DNA of 44,758 nucleotides from an uncultured Ectothiorhodospiraceae bacterium (GTDB lineage Bacteria; Pseudomonadota; Gammaproteobacteria; Nitrococcales; Halorhodospiraceae). A program made the translations under genes and the position numbers. Below are positions 1-10,747 of this stretch, one piece after another. Each line of letters opens with the position of its first letter. Within the stretch, counting starts at the first letter, position 1. A model generated the notes under the pieces. That model was not told the DNA's origin and did not search any database. It worked only from the letters and a program-made list of their open reading frames with translations. The DNA lies in contig CAJXLI010000002.1 in the NCBI GenBank assembly GCA_913055575.1, positions 1 to 44,758 on the forward strand, given 5' to 3'.

Positions 1-2
1 CG

Positions 3-710
3 GACCTGGCGGTGCTGCGCATCGACGCCACCGACCTGCCGGTGATCACGTTCGCCGAGGACGACCGGGTCCGGGTCGGCGACGTCGTCCTCGCCATCGG
101 CAACCCCTTCGGGGTCGGGCAGACGGTGACGCAGGGGATCATCAGCGCCACCGGCCGGGACCAGCTCGGCCTGTCCACCTTCGAGAACTTCATCCAGACC
201 GATGCGGCGATCAACCCCGGCAACTCCGGCGGGGCGCTGATCGACGCCCGGGGGAGCCTGGTGGGCATCAACACGGCCATCTTCAGCGATAGCGGCGGCT
301 CGCAGGGGATCGGCTTCGCCATCCCGGCGGGCATCGCGCAGACGGTCACCACGGACCTGATCGAGCACGGCCGCGTGGTGCGGGGCTGGCTCGGGGTCCA
401 GGCCCAGCGGCTGACCCCGGCGCTGGCCGAGTCGTTCGGGGTCGCCCCCGATACCGAGGGCATCGGCGTCACCGACGTCTTCCCCGGCGGGCCGGCGGAC
501 CAGGCCGGCATCCAGCCGGGCGATGTCATCACCCGGCTCGGCGAGCAGGCGATCCGCGACGTGCAGGACCTGCTGCGAGCGGCAAGCCGGGGCGCGCCGG
601 GTACGGAGCTGGAGGTCAGCGGCTACCGGGACGGCGATCGATTCTCCAGCCGGGTCACCCTCGGCGACCGCCCGGAGATGGCGCAGCCGCGCCAGCCGGG
701 GCGCCGCTGA
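3..710 (+). CDS. algW: DegS/AlgW-type periplasmic serine protease (5' end outside window)
   Basis: This is the 3' portion of an HtrA-family serine protease, read in frame from the first bases of the window. The visible part starts at the DLAVLR motif, which holds the catalytic Asp. It continues through the GNPFG segment to the catalytic Ser in GNSGGAL (around nt 225). A single PDZ domain follows (about nt 380-690). One PDZ domain rather than two points to the DegS/AlgW subgroup, which in gammaproteobacteria senses misfolded outer-membrane proteins and cleaves the RseA/MucA anti-sigma factor. The N-terminal anchor and catalytic His are outside the window, so membrane attachment cannot be checked. 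Position next to hisC-hisD-hisG-murA matches algW in Pseudomonas. It converges on hisC. Confidence 0.88.
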   Translation, partial: DLAVLRIDATDLPVITFAEDDRVRVGDVVLAIGNPFGVGQTVTQGIISATGRDQLGLSTFENFIQTDAAINPGNSGGALIDARGSLVGINTAIFSDSGGSQGIGFAIPAGIAQTVTTDLIEHGRVVRGWLGVQAQRLTPALAESFGVAPDTEGIGVTDVFPGGPADQAGIQPGDVITRLGEQAIRDVQDLLRAASRGAPGTELEVSGYRDGDRFSSRVTLGDRPEMAQPRQPGRR

Positions 711-728
711 GGCGCCGACGCCGCGGCC

Positions 729-763
729 CGGGCGCCACGGGCCCGGGCGCCACGGGCCCGGGC
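729..763. repeat. Tandem 15-bp palindromic repeat between convergent genes
   Basis: The unit CGGGCGCCACGGGCC occurs twice head to tail (729-743 and 744-758), followed by a partial third copy, CGGGC. Each GCCCGGGC/GGCCCGGGC pair can fold into a very GC-rich hairpin. It fills the 57-bp gap between the stop codons of the AlgW-type gene and hisC, so a bidirectional terminator role is plausible. There is no T-tract, so intrinsic termination is uncertain. Confidence 0.5.
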
Positions 764-767
764 TCGC

Positions 768-1865
768 TCAGCGCAGCAGCGACAGGGTCTCCGCCAGGGC
801 CGACAGGAAGCGGTCATTCTCCTCCGGCCGGCCCACGGTCACCCGCAGGCAATCCGCCAGCCGCGGATGGCTGCCGTGGAGGGACTTGATGAGCACCCCC
901 CGCTCCAGGAGCCCGCGGTGCACCGCCTCCCCGCACCCTTGCGGGACGCGGAAGGTGAGGAAATTGGTCTGCGTCGGCCAGACCTGCTGGACACCCGAAA
1001 CCGCCGGCAGCGCCTCCGCCAGCCGCCCGCGCTCGGCGAGCACCTGCGAGACCGCGCGATCCAAGGCCTGCCGGTGCTCCAGGGCGAAGGCGGCGCTTGC
1101 CTGGGCCGGCGTGCTCAGGTTGTAGGGGAGCCGGCACTTCTCCAGCTCCTCCAGCCAGGCCGGGTGGCCGATGAGCGCGCCCACCCGGAGGCCGGCCAGG
1201 CCGACCTTGGAGAGGGTCCGCAGGAGCAGGCAGTTGGGGTGGTCGAGCACCCGCGGCAGGAAGGTGGTGTCGGCGTACGGCGCGTAGGCCTCGTCGACGA
1301 CCACCAGGCCGTCCGCCTGCGCTACCACCTCCGCCACGGCATCCAGGTCCAGGCCGTTGCCGGTGGGGTTGTTGGGGTGCGCCAGGTAGGTCACCGCAGG
1401 CTGGTAGGCGGCCAGGGCCTCCAGGGTCGCCGCGAGGTCGAGCTCGAAGTCCGGCCCCAGGGGGACCTCGACGTACTCGGCGCCCGCGACCTCGGCGATG
1501 ACCCGGTACATGGCGAAGCTCGGCGCCGGGGCCAGGACGGTACGGCCGCCCCCGGCTACCGCCAGGTCGAGGAGCTGGATGAGCTCGTCGGAGCCGTTGC
1601 CGAGGACCACCCCCGCACCTGCCGGGACCCCGAGCGCGTCGCGGAGCAGCGGCTTGAGCTCGCGCGCCGCCGCATCGGGGTAGCGATTGATGGCCACCGA
1701 GCGCAGGCGCTCCAGCCAGGCCGCCTCCAGCGCCCCCGGCCAGGGCCAGGGGCTCTCCATGGCGTCCAGCTTGATGGCGTCCCCCGGCTCGGCCACGCGA
1801 TAGCCGCGCAGCGACTGGACCTGAGGCCGGACCCAGCGGGCGGCGCGAGAGGCAGCATCACTCAC
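768..1865 (-). CDS. hisC: Histidinol-phosphate aminotransferase
   Basis: PLP-dependent fold-type I aminotransferase that converts imidazole-acetol phosphate and glutamate to histidinol phosphate in histidine synthesis. The protein is about 365 residues, the usual HisC length. Visible motifs are the HPNNPTGN segment, the VDEAYAPY segment carrying the PLP-ring Asp/Tyr, and [15 protein letters not shown] with the Schiff-base Lys. I chose the GTG at 1865 because a GGAGG lies 6 nt upstream; another GTG at 1871 is possible. The gene start overlaps the 3' end of hisD, so the two are translationally coupled. It is the last gene of the mla-murA-his operon. Confidence 0.93.
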   Translation of the reverse strand: MSDAASRAARWVRPQVQSLRGYRVAEPGDAIKLDAMESPWPWPGALEAAWLERLRSVAINRYPDAAARELKPLLRDALGVPAGAGVVLGNGSDELIQLLDLAVAGGGRTVLAPAPSFAMYRVIAEVAGAEYVEVPLGPDFELDLAATLEALAAYQPAVTYLAHPNNPTGNGLDLDAVAEVVAQADGLVVVDEAYAPYADTTFLPRVLDHPNCLLLRTLSKVGLAGLRVGALIGHPAWLEELEKCRLPYNLSTPAQASAAFALEHRQALDRAVSQVLAERGRLAEALPAVSGVQQVWPTQTNFLTFRVPQGCGEAVHRGLLERGVLIKSLHGSHPRLADCLRVTVGRPEENDRFLSALAETLSLLR

Positions 1866-3174
1866 CGCCACCCTCCTGCTGGCCGCGGTAGTCCGCCGAG
1901 CGGGCGTGGGCCGTCAGCCCCTCGCCGCGGGCGAGCTCCGCGGCGGGGCGGCTCAGCCTGGCGGCCCCCTGGGGCGAGCAGCACAGGGTCGTCGAGCGCT
2001 TCTGGAAGTCGTAGACCCCCAGCGGCGAGGCGAACCGGGCGGTGCGCGAGGTGGGCAGGGTGTGGTTGGGCCCGGCGCAGTAGTCGCCGAGGGCCTCGGC
2101 GCTGTAGTGGCCCAGGAAGATGGCCCCGGCGTGGCGGATGCCGCCGACCAGCCGGTCGGGCTCCGCCACCGACAGCTCCAGGTGCTCCGGGGCCACGTAG
2201 TTGGCCACCTGCTGCGCCTCCTGGAGGTCGCGGACGCAGACCAGGGCGCCGCGCTCGGCCAGCGAGGCGCGGATGACCTCCGATCGCTCCAGATCCGGCA
2301 GCAGGCGCTCCATGGCCGCCTGGACCTGGTCGAGGAAGACGAAGTCGGGGCAGACCAGCAGGGCCTGGGCCTCCTCGTCGTGCTCGGCCTGGGAGAATAG
2401 ATCCATGGCGATCCACTCCGGATCTGCCTGGCCGTCGCTGATGATCAGCACCTCGGAGGGGCCAGCGATCATGTCGATGCCCACCACGCCGTAGACCCGG
2501 CGCTTGGCCTCGGCGACGTAGGCATTACCGGGCCCGACGATCTTGTCCACGCTGGGCACGGTCTCGGTCCCGTAGGCCAGCGCCGCCACCGCCTGCGCGC
2601 CGCCGAGCGTCCAGATCCGATGGACGCCGGCGACGTGGGCGGCCGCGAGCACCAGCGGCGACAGCTCACCGTCCGGTGCCGGCACGACCATGATGATCTC
2701 CTCCACCCCGGCGACTCGCGCAGGGACGGCGCTCATCAGTACCGACGAGGGGTACACCGCCTTGCCGCCGGGGACGTAGACCCCCACCCGGTCCAGGGCG
2801 CTGACCTGCTGCCCCAGCCGATTGCCGTCGGCATCCTCGTACTCCCAGGAGGTCAGGCGCTGGTGCTCGGCGTAGGTGCGGATCCGCTCGGCAGCCTGCT
2901 CCAGGGCCTCGCGTCGCTCCGGCGCGATGCGCTCCAAGGCAGCGGCCATCTCCGCCCCCGGGACCTCCAGCGCCGCCACCGACTCGGCCTCCCGGCCGTC
3001 GAACCGACGGGTGTAGTCGAGCAGCGCCGCGTCACCGCCGCTGCGCACGCCATCGACGACCTCGGCGACGCGCTGCTCGACGGCCGCGCCCGGGTGGCTG
3101 CCCCAGCTGGTCAGGGCCTCGAGGCTGTCCCAGAAGTCCGGCTGCGTGGTGCTCAACCGCTTGATCTCGACCAT
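1858..3174 (-). CDS. hisD: Histidinol dehydrogenase
   Basis: Zn-dependent, NAD-linked four-electron dehydrogenase catalysing the last two steps of histidine synthesis (histidinol to histidine). The 438-residue length matches the family. The [12 protein letters not shown] segment, [11 protein letters not shown], the APEHLELSV segment with the catalytic Glu-His pair, and the [10 protein letters not shown] segment near the C terminus are all visible. The ATG at 3174 has a GGGGAGGAG ribosome site a few bases upstream. It lies 26 bp after hisG and overlaps hisC by 8 bp, as part of one minus-strand operon. Confidence 0.95.
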   Translation of the reverse strand: MVEIKRLSTTQPDFWDSLEALTSWGSHPGAAVEQRVAEVVDGVRSGGDAALLDYTRRFDGREAESVAALEVPGAEMAAALERIAPERREALEQAAERIRTYAEHQRLTSWEYEDADGNRLGQQVSALDRVGVYVPGGKAVYPSSVLMSAVPARVAGVEEIIMVVPAPDGELSPLVLAAAHVAGVHRIWTLGGAQAVAALAYGTETVPSVDKIVGPGNAYVAEAKRRVYGVVGIDMIAGPSEVLIISDGQADPEWIAMDLFSQAEHDEEAQALLVCPDFVFLDQVQAAMERLLPDLERSEVIRASLAERGALVCVRDLQEAQQVANYVAPEHLELSVAEPDRLVGGIRHAGAIFLGHYSAEALGDYCAGPNHTLPTSRTARFASPLGVYDFQKRSTTLCCSPQGAARLSRPAAELARGEGLTAHARSADYRGQQEGGGE

Positions 3175-3200
3175 GGCTCCTCCCCTCGTCTCCGCGTCCG

Positions 3201-3845
3201 TTAGCTCGCCGCTGGGGCTCGCGACGCCTCGGCCATATCCTCGATCAACGCGCCGACCCCCCTGGGGCTCGTCTTCAGCGAGGCCTTGTTCACCACCAGG
3301 CGGGCGCTGATATCCATGATCGGCTCCAGCGGCGCCAGGCCGTTGGCGCGCAGCGTGTTGCCGGTGTCCACGAGGTCCACGATCAGGTCGGCCAGCCCCA
3401 CCAGCGGCGCCAGCTCCATGGAGCCGTAGAGCTTGATGATCTCGGCCTGGCGGCCCTGCTCAGCGAAGTGCTGACGGGCCAGGTGGACGAACTTGGTCGC
3501 CACGCGCGGCCGCCGTACGGCGGCCGGCCCGTCCGGCGGCCCGGCGACCATGAGCCGGCAGCGGGCGATGCCCAGGTCCACCGGATCGTAGAGCCCCTCA
3601 CCGCCGTGCTCGAGGAGCACATCGCGCCCGGCTACGCCCAGGTCAGCGCCGCCGTGCTCGACGTAGGTCGGCACATCGGAGGCGCGCACGACCAGCAGCC
3701 GCACGTCGTCACGGTTGGTGCCTATGATCAGCCTGCGGCTGGCGTCCGGGTCCTCTTGGGGCTCGATCCCGCAGCGCGCCAGCAGCGGCAGGGTCTCCTC
3801 CAGGATCCGCCCCTTCGACAGGGCGAGGGTCAGCGTTCGGCTCAT
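3201..3845 (-). CDS. hisG: ATP phosphoribosyltransferase, short form
   Basis: Catalyses the first committed step of histidine synthesis, ATP plus PRPP to phosphoribosyl-ATP. The product is about 214 residues and begins with the conserved TLALSKGRI motif. It contains ADLGVAGRD and a [22 protein letters not shown]-binding segment. It lacks the C-terminal regulatory domain of the long form. Short HisG normally needs HisZ as regulatory subunit; no hisZ is in this window. I chose the ATG at 3845 because it gives the standard family N terminus. An in-frame ATG at 3869 would add eight unconserved residues. It is 35 bp downstream of murA. Confidence 0.93.
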   Translation of the reverse strand: MSRTLTLALSKGRILEETLPLLARCGIEPQEDPDASRRLIIGTNRDDVRLLVVRASDVPTYVEHGGADLGVAGRDVLLEHGGEGLYDPVDLGIARCRLMVAGPPDGPAAVRRPRVATKFVHLARQHFAEQGRQAEIIKLYGSMELAPLVGLADLIVDLVDTGNTLRANGLAPLEPIMDISARLVVNKASLKTSPRGVGALIEDMAEASRAPAAS

Positions 3846-3880
3846 GGTCGTCGGTCGGCCTCCGTACATTGGGCCCTGGG

Positions 3881-5393
<1,513 letters not shown>

Positions 5394-5456
5394 GGGAGGC
5401 CTCCCCTCCGACGCTGGCCGGCATCTTCCGCCGCAGGGCCGTGGATTATACGCGAT

Positions 5457-5774
5457 TCAGGCCGGATCGTCGGCGATCTCGAACACCGCCTGCACACCGC
5501 TGGCCTGGACGATGGCGAGCATCTGCTGCGGCACGTGGCGCAGCCGCAGCTCCCCGCCGTGCGCACGCGCCCGCCGGGTCCAGTCGAGGAGCAGCGCCAC
5601 GCCGGCGCTGTCGGTGCGCTCGACGGCGGCCAGGTCGATCTCCCGATGCGAGGCCCCCTCGGCGTCGAAGATCGCCCGGCCCTGCCGCCAGAGCGTAGGC
5701 GCATTGGCGAAGTCCAGCGCGCCGGTCAGGCGCAGGGTGCCGTCGGCGCCACGCTCGAGGCTAGCGCGGCTCAT
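5457..5774 (-). CDS. mlaB: STAS-domain protein MlaB
   Basis: Cytoplasmic STAS-domain subunit of the MlaFEDB phospholipid transporter, which binds and stabilises the MlaF ATPase. The 105-residue product reads as a complete STAS domain: LTGALDFANAPTLW, then VERTDSAGVALLLDW with the conserved Asp-Ser-Ala-Gly core, then a C-terminal IVQASGV helix. The start ATG overlaps the mlaC stop by 4 bp (ATGA). Position supplies most of the specific assignment, since STAS domains alone are generic. Confidence 0.87.
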   Translation of the reverse strand: MSRASLERGADGTLRLTGALDFANAPTLWRQGRAIFDAEGASHREIDLAAVERTDSAGVALLLDWTRRARAHGGELRLRHVPQQMLAIVQASGVQAVFEIADDPA

Positions 5775-6394
5775 TCGAAGCCGAGCTCCCGGTTGCGCGC
5801 CGCCATCTCGTCGATCACCGTCTGCAGCTCCTTGTCCCGCAGCCGGGACCGGAACTCCTCGCGGTAGTTGTGGATCAGGCTCACGCCCTCCACGGTGACG
5901 TCCACCAGCTTCCAGGCGCCATCACGCTGCTCCAGGCGATAGAGGATGCGCGCCGGGCTCCCGCTGCCGGTGTCGACCTCCATGCCCACCTGGGCGCCGC
6001 CGTCCCGGGGCCGGCTGCCGAGGATGCGGATCGCCACGTCCCCCTGGTACTCCTCGAGGCTGGAGGCGTAGGTGCGCAGCAGGCTGCGCTGGAACTCGCG
6101 GATGAAGCGCTGCCGCGTATCGGCATCGGCCTCGCGCCAGTACGGGCCGAGGATGCGCGCGCCGATCCGGTCGTAGGCGATGTGCGGCTCGATCAGCGGC
6201 GCCAGGGTATCGTAGAGGGCCACCGGGTCGTCGGCGAGCTCCTCACCACGCTCATCGAGCACCTCCAGGAGCTCCTGGGTGACCTCATCCACGACCTCCT
6301 CCGGCCCCGCTGACTGGGCCGCGGTCACGCCGGCCAAGGCCAGCGCCACCCCCAGGGCGAGCCCGATCGCTCCGAGCCCCTTGTATCTGGCCAT
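5771..6394 (-). CDS. mlaC: Periplasmic phospholipid-binding protein MlaC
   Basis: Soluble periplasmic carrier that shuttles phospholipid between the outer-membrane MlaA complex and inner-membrane MlaFEDB. The 207-residue protein opens with a signal peptide (hydrophobic core about residues 7-25, probable cleavage after TAAQSA or nearby). The MlaC/Ttg2D fold follows: an N-terminal helix, YDRIGARILGPYWREA, and a RLEQRDGAWKLVDVTVEGVS barrel segment. The ATG is preceded by GGAGGAGGCGAAG. It sits between mlaD and mlaB in a standard mla operon. Confidence 0.92.
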   Translation of the reverse strand: MARYKGLGAIGLALGVALALAGVTAAQSAGPEEVVDEVTQELLEVLDERGEELADDPVALYDTLAPLIEPHIAYDRIGARILGPYWREADADTRQRFIREFQRSLLRTYASSLEEYQGDVAIRILGSRPRDGGAQVGMEVDTGSGSPARILYRLEQRDGAWKLVDVTVEGVSLIHNYREEFRSRLRDKELQTVIDEMAARNRELGFE

Positions 6395-6424
6395 CTTCGC
6401 CTCCTCCAGCGCTGCGGGTGCGCC

Positions 6425-6880
6425 CTACTCTTGGATATTCGTGAGGAACTGGCCGAGGAGCCGCTCGAGCACCATGGCGGACTGCGTATCGGTGACCCGA
6501 TCGCCGTCGCCCAGGTGCTCGTTCTCCCAGCCGGGCTGGATGCCCACGTACTGCTCGCCGAGCAGGCCGGCGGTGTAGATGGCCGCCGTGCTGTCCGCCG
6601 GGATGCTGTCGTAGCGCGCCTTGATGCGCATGCGCACGGTCGCCCGGTGGCTCGTCGGATCCAGCTCGATGGCCTCGACGCGCCCGATCCGGACGCCCGC
6701 CATGCTCACCGGCGCCTGCTCGCGCAGGCTCCCTACGTTCTCGAACTTGGCGGTCACGTGGTAGCCGGCGCCCTGGCGCAGCTCCGCCAGGCCGCTGACC
6801 TGGAGGGCGAGCACCAGCAGCGCGGCCAGGCCGGCAACCACGAACAACCCCACCCCAATCTCCACGAGCCGCTGATTCAT
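6425..6880 (-). CDS. mlaD: MCE-domain lipid transport protein MlaD
   Basis: Inner-membrane-anchored MCE protein that forms the hexameric periplasmic ring of the MlaFEDB ABC transporter. The 151-residue product has one N-terminal transmembrane helix (about residues 7-28). A single MCE domain follows (about 38-115) with the FENVGSLREQAPVSMAGVRIGRV core and the TAGLLGEQYVGI strand. A C-terminal helix contains the LERLLGQFL segment. Length and the single MCE domain fit MlaD rather than multi-MCE PqiB/LetB proteins. It lies 13 bp after mlaE. Confidence 0.93.
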   Translation of the reverse strand: MNQRLVEIGVGLFVVAGLAALLVLALQVSGLAELRQGAGYHVTAKFENVGSLREQAPVSMAGVRIGRVEAIELDPTSHRATVRMRIKARYDSIPADSTAAIYTAGLLGEQYVGIQPGWENEHLGDGDRVTDTQSAMVLERLLGQFLTNIQE

Positions 6881-6893
6881 GCCCTGTGCTCCG

Positions 6894-7670
6894 TCATTCG
6901 AACATCAGCGCGGTGAGCAGGAAGTCGAGCCCGAGCACCGCAAGGGAGGCGTGCACCACGCCGAGCGTGGTCGCCCGGCTCACCCCGCTGGATGTCGGCT
7001 CCGCCATGTAGCCCTTGTGCAGGGCGATCCAGCCGGCGAGGAAGCCGAAGGCGACGCTCTTGATCACCCCATTGAGGATATCACCCCGGATCGTGACGGC
7101 ATTCTGCATGTTGGACCAGAAGGGGCCGCCGTCGATCCCGATCATCCCCACCGTCACCAGGTATCCGCCGAGGATGCCGATGACGCTGAACACCGCGGTG
7201 AGCAACGGCACGGCGAGCAGCGCGGCGAAGAACCGCGGCGCCAGGATGCGCCGCTCCGGGTCCACCGCCATCATCTCCATGCTGGAGAGCTGCTCGGTGG
7301 CCTTCATCAGCCCCACCTCCGCGGTCAAGGACGAGCCGGCCCGGCCGGCGAAGAGCAGCGCCGTGACCACCGGCCCGAGCTCGCGGACCAGGGACAGCGC
7401 CACCATGGTCCCCACCGCCTCGATGGCCCCGAAGTCCGAGAGGGTGTAGTAGCCCTGCAGGCCCAGGACCATGCCGATGAACAGCGCCGAGACCAGGATG
7501 ATCACCATCGACTGGACGCCGACGGCGTAGAGCTGCTCGATCAGCAGCCTCGGCCGCAGCGCCACTACCGGCGCCGCACGCAGGATGCGGGCGACGAGCA
7601 GGACCGCCTCGCCTACCCCGCGCAGCCCCTCCAAGGTGCGGGCGCCGACCCGCCGCAGCAGCTCGGTCAC
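6894..7670 (-). CDS. mlaE: ABC transporter permease MlaE
   Basis: Permease of the Mla retrograde phospholipid transporter. The 258-residue MlaE-family protein has an amphipathic N terminus followed by about five hydrophobic segments. It carries the family core [25 protein letters not shown] (conserved RELGPV and GRAGS elements). The start is a GTG that overlaps the mlaF stop by 4 bp (GTGA), so translation is coupled to the ATPase gene. Confidence 0.94.
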   Translation of the reverse strand: MTELLRRVGARTLEGLRGVGEAVLLVARILRAAPVVALRPRLLIEQLYAVGVQSMVIILVSALFIGMVLGLQGYYTLSDFGAIEAVGTMVALSLVRELGPVVTALLFAGRAGSSLTAEVGLMKATEQLSSMEMMAVDPERRILAPRFFAALLAVPLLTAVFSVIGILGGYLVTVGMIGIDGGPFWSNMQNAVTIRGDILNGVIKSVAFGFLAGWIALHKGYMAEPTSSGVSRATTLGVVHASLAVLGLDFLLTALMFE

Positions 7671-8488
7671 GGCCTCCGCCTCCCCGCCAGGTCCTCGGCC
7701 AGCTCCGGGGCCGGGTAGTGGAACGGCACGGGGCCGTCCGGGCGGGCGTCGAGGAACTGCCGCACCGAGGGATCCGCCGAGGCCTGCAGCTCGGCGGGGC
7801 TGCCCTCCGCGATCAGCGCCCCGTCGGCGAGGAGGTAGACGTGGTCGGCGATGGCCAGGGTCTCGTGGACATCGTGGGAGACGACCACCGAGCTCAGCCC
7901 GAGGATATCGTTGAGCCGCCGGATCAGGTCCACCAGCACACCCATGGTGATCGGATCCTGCCCGGCGAAGGGCTCGTCGTACATGACCAGCACCGGGTCC
8001 AGGGCGATGGCGCGCGCCATCGCCACGCGCCGGGCCATGCCGCCGGAGAGCTCCGATGGCATCAGGTCGCGGGCGCCGCGCAGCCCCACCGCCTCCAGCT
8101 TGAGCAGGACCAGGGTCTCCAGTAGCGCCTCGGGCAGGTCGGTGTGCTCGCGCACGGGGAAGGCGACGTTCTCGAACACCGACAGGTGCGTGAACAGGGC
8201 GCCGCTCTGGAAGAGGATCCCCATCTGCTGGCGCAGCCGGTACAGCGCCCGCCGGCCGAGGGCGGGGACCTCCTGGCCCATCACCTCCACGGTTCCGCCG
8301 TGGGGGTGGAGCTGCCCGCCGAGCAGCCGCAGCAGCGTCGTCTTGCCGCTACCGCTCGGGCCCATGATAGCGGTGACCTGGCCGCGCCGGATGGTCATGT
8401 CCACGCCGTCGAAGATCGACCGTCCTCCGCGCCGGAAGTGCAGCCCGCGCACAGCGGCCAGGGGCTCACCTTGCTCTACGGCGGTCAT
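7667..8488 (-). CDS. mlaF: ABC transporter ATP-binding protein MlaF
   Basis: ATPase subunit of the Mla phospholipid transporter. The 273-residue product has Walker [10 protein letters not shown], a Q-loop region ([11 protein letters not shown]), the signature [19 protein letters not shown], Walker [15 protein letters not shown] and the H-loop VVSHDVHE. The Ser-Gly-Gly-Met signature and GQDPIT after Walker B are typical of MlaF. It is the first gene of the minus-strand operon. Its ATG has GGGGAAGG upstream, and a sigma-70-type promoter lies in the divergent gap before kdsD. Confidence 0.94.
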   Translation of the reverse strand: MTAVEQGEPLAAVRGLHFRRGGRSIFDGVDMTIRRGQVTAIMGPSGSGKTTLLRLLGGQLHPHGGTVEVMGQEVPALGRRALYRLRQQMGILFQSGALFTHLSVFENVAFPVREHTDLPEALLETLVLLKLEAVGLRGARDLMPSELSGGMARRVAMARAIALDPVLVMYDEPFAGQDPITMGVLVDLIRRLNDILGLSSVVVSHDVHETLAIADHVYLLADGALIAEGSPAELQASADPSVRQFLDARPDGPVPFHYPAPELAEDLAGRRRP

Positions 8489-8517
8489 GGCTCGACCTTC
8501 CCCTGAAATAGGCCAGC

Positions 8518-8546
8518 AGTATCAATGCCGCCGGGGAGACCGTCAA
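8518..8546 (-). promoter_or_regulatory. Candidate sigma-70 promoter of the mlaF operon
   Basis: Reading the minus strand, TTGACG (8541-8546) and GATACT (8518-8523) are separated by 17 bp, about 30 bp upstream of the mlaF ATG. The -35 matches consensus at five of six positions and the -10 at four of six. Confidence 0.5.
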
Positions 8547-8558
8547 ACGCCCAGGCGG

Positions 8559-8586
8559 TTGGAGCGGCGGATGCATGGCGTAGAAT
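8559..8586 (+). promoter_or_regulatory. Candidate sigma-70 promoter of kdsD
   Basis: TTGGAG (8559-8564) and TAGAAT (8581-8586) are separated by 16 bp. The -10 ends only 6 bases before the kdsD ATG at 8593, so transcription from it would begin at or next to the start codon. Either the mRNA is leaderless or the true start is further downstream. Confidence 0.4.
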
Positions 8587-8592
8587 GGAAGC

Positions 8593-9618
8593 ATGACTCC
8601 CATGCGCACCCTGATCGAGCAGCACCAGGCCGGCGACACCGAGCCGGGCTCTAGCGAGCGGCTCCAGGCGCTCGGACGCGCCGTGCTGCAGCTCGAGGCG
8701 GACGCCGTCGCCCGCCGCGCCGAGCAGCTCGGCGCGGCATTCAGCGAGGCGTGCCGGTACATGCTCGCCTGCCGCGGCCGGGTGATCGTCACCGGCATGG
8801 GCAAGTCGGGGCACATCGGCTCCAAGATGGCCGCCACCCTGGCGAGCACCGGCACCCCCGCCTTCTTCGTCCACCCCGGCGAGGCGAGCCACGGCGACCT
8901 AGGCATGTTCACTGCCGACGACGTGGTCATCGCCCTGTCCAACTCCGGGGAGACCGGCGAGCTCACCGCCATCCTACCGCTCCTCAAGCGCCTCGGGGCG
9001 CCGCTGATCGCCCTGACCGGCCGCCCCGGCTCCACCCTGGCGGAGGCGGCCACCGTGCACCTGAACGTGGGCGTCGAGCAGGAGGCCTGCCCCCTGGGCC
9101 TGGCGCCCACGGCGAGCACGACGGCGACCCTCGCCACGGGCGACGCCCTGGCCGTCGCCCTGCTGGACGCCCGGGGCTTCACCGCCGAGGACTTCGCCCG
9201 CTCCCACCCCGGCGGAAAGCTCGGCCGGCGCCTGCTGCTACGCATCGAGGACATCATGCAGGTCGGCGAGCGCGTCCCGCGTGTCCGGCCCGGCACCACC
9301 CTGCGCGACGCGCTGCTGGAGATTAGCCGCAAGGGGCTGGGGATGACGGCGATCGTGGACGACGCGGAGCGCGTGCTCGGGATCTTTACCGATGGCGACC
9401 TGCGCCGCACCCTGGATGGCGGCGCCGACATCCACCATACCGCCATCGACGCGGTCATGACCCCCGGTCCGCAGAGCGCCTCGCCGGAGCTGCTCGCCGC
9501 CGAGGCCGCCGAGCGCATGGAGCGCCACCGCATCAACGCCCTGCTGGTCACCGATGGGGAGCAGCGCCTCGTCGGGGCCCTGAACATGCACGACCTGCTG
9601 CGCGCCGGTGTCGTATGA
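8593..9618 (+). CDS. kdsD: Arabinose-5-phosphate isomerase
   Basis: Converts ribulose 5-phosphate to arabinose 5-phosphate for the Kdo sugar of lipopolysaccharide. The 341-residue protein has an N-terminal SIS sugar-isomerase domain (about residues 45-180: GMGKSGHIG, ALSNSGETGE, LAPTASTTATLA, FARSHPGGKLG). Two CBS domains follow (about 215-335). This SIS-CBS-CBS layout is the KdsD/GutQ family; location ahead of kdsC and lptCAB identifies KdsD. Start is uncertain: ATG at 8593 or 8602. It overlaps kdsC by 4 bp. Confidence 0.94.
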   Translation: MTPMRTLIEQHQAGDTEPGSSERLQALGRAVLQLEADAVARRAEQLGAAFSEACRYMLACRGRVIVTGMGKSGHIGSKMAATLASTGTPAFFVHPGEASHGDLGMFTADDVVIALSNSGETGELTAILPLLKRLGAPLIALTGRPGSTLAEAATVHLNVGVEQEACPLGLAPTASTTATLATGDALAVALLDARGFTAEDFARSHPGGKLGRRLLLRIEDIMQVGERVPRVRPGTTLRDALLEISRKGLGMTAIVDDAERVLGIFTDGDLRRTLDGGADIHHTAIDAVMTPGPQSASPELLAAEAAERMERHRINALLVTDGEQRLVGALNMHDLLRAGVV

Positions 9619-10175
9619 GCGATAGCGCGATCCCCTACTGCAGCCTGCCGGAGCCGGACATCCTGGCGCGCGCCGCCGCCATACGGCTGGTGCTGTTCGA
9701 CGTCGACGGCGTCCTCACCGACGGCACCGTCTACACGGGCGGCAGCGGCGAGCCGCTACAGGCCTTCCACATCCACGACGGCAAGGGGCTGCGCATGCTC
9801 CGCGAGGCCGGGATCGAGGTAGGCTGGATCACCGCCCGCGGCAGCCACGCCGTGATGCGCCGCGCCGAGGAGCTGGGCGTCGAGCACATCCTCCGCGGCC
9901 GCTCCCAGAAGGGGCAGGCCCTGTGCGAGATCGCCGAGCGGCTCGGGCTGTCGCCGCAGGCCTGCGCCTACACCGGCGATGATCTCGTCGACCTGCCCGC
10001 CATCCGCCAGGCCGGTCTCGGCATCGCGGTGGCCGACGCGCACCCCCACGTGCACGCTTGCGCCAACTGGGCCACCCAGCACCCCGGCGGGCGCGGCGCC
10101 GCGCGAGAGGTGAGCGAGCTGATCCTCCACACCCACGGTGAGCTGGCCGCGATGCTCACGAGCACAAGCGCCTGA
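9615..10175 (+). CDS. kdsC: 3-deoxy-D-manno-octulosonate 8-phosphate phosphatase
   Basis: HAD-superfamily phosphatase that releases Kdo from Kdo 8-phosphate in LPS core synthesis. The 186-residue protein has HAD motif I LFDVDGVLTDG (nucleophile Asp), motif II ITARGS and motif III/IV TGDDLVDLPA. It lacks a cap domain, as expected for tetrameric C0-type KdsC. It overlaps kdsD (ATGA) and lptC (TGATG), so the genes are tightly coupled. Confidence 0.94.
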   Translation: MSDSAIPYCSLPEPDILARAAAIRLVLFDVDGVLTDGTVYTGGSGEPLQAFHIHDGKGLRMLREAGIEVGWITARGSHAVMRRAEELGVEHILRGRSQKGQALCEIAERLGLSPQACAYTGDDLVDLPAIRQAGLGIAVADAHPHVHACANWATQHPGGRGAAREVSELILHTHGELAAMLTSTSA

Positions 10176-10747
10176 TGGCACAGGGGCGGCTCCTCTTCCT
10201 GCTCCTGGCGGCCCTCGCCACGGCGCTGCTGGGCGTGCTCCTCACGCGGGATCCGGACCAGGGGAGCGGCCCGAGCGCCGAGGAGACCCCCCCACCGGGG
10301 CGACCGGACTTCTTCCTGGAGGGCTTCGAGATGGTGGCCTACGACGAGCAGGGCGCCCGGCGCACCACCCTGCGCGGCGAGCGCGGCGAGCACTTCCCGG
10401 AGCGCAGCGAGCTGGAGGTCCAGGCCCCGCGGCTGGCCATGCGCTCCCGGACGGGTACCACCTGGCGAGCCCGGGCGCCGTTCGGTGTCGCCGACCGCCA
10501 GGCGCAGGCCGTGGCCCTCCACAAGGAGGTGACGATCCACCGCCCGGCGACTCCGAGGCGGCCGCGCCTGACCGTCGATACCCGGGATCTGCACGTCGAC
10601 TTGGAGAGCGGCGAGGCGGTGACCGAGGCCCCGGTGACTGCCCGCCAGCCGGCCGGCACTATACGCGGCACGGGGATGACCCTAGACTACCGGCGCGACC
10701 AATTGCAGTTACACGCCGACGTACGGGGACAGTATGAGCTGCGCTGA
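10175..10747 (+). CDS. lptC: LPS export protein LptC
   Basis: Bitopic inner-membrane protein that hands LPS from LptB2FG to LptA. The 190-residue product has one N-terminal transmembrane segment (LLFLLLAALATALLGVLL). A Pro/Gly-rich linker and a periplasmic beta-jellyroll domain follow, visible as alternating short strands. Sequence is divergent, as usual for LptC; the position between kdsC and lptA is strong support. It overlaps lptA by 14 bp. Confidence 0.88.
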   Translation: MAQGRLLFLLLAALATALLGVLLTRDPDQGSGPSAEETPPPGRPDFFLEGFEMVAYDEQGARRTTLRGERGEHFPERSELEVQAPRLAMRSRTGTTWRARAPFGVADRQAQAVALHKEVTIHRPATPRRPRLTVDTRDLHVDLESGEAVTEAPVTARQPAGTIRGTGMTLDYRRDQLQLHADVRGQYELR

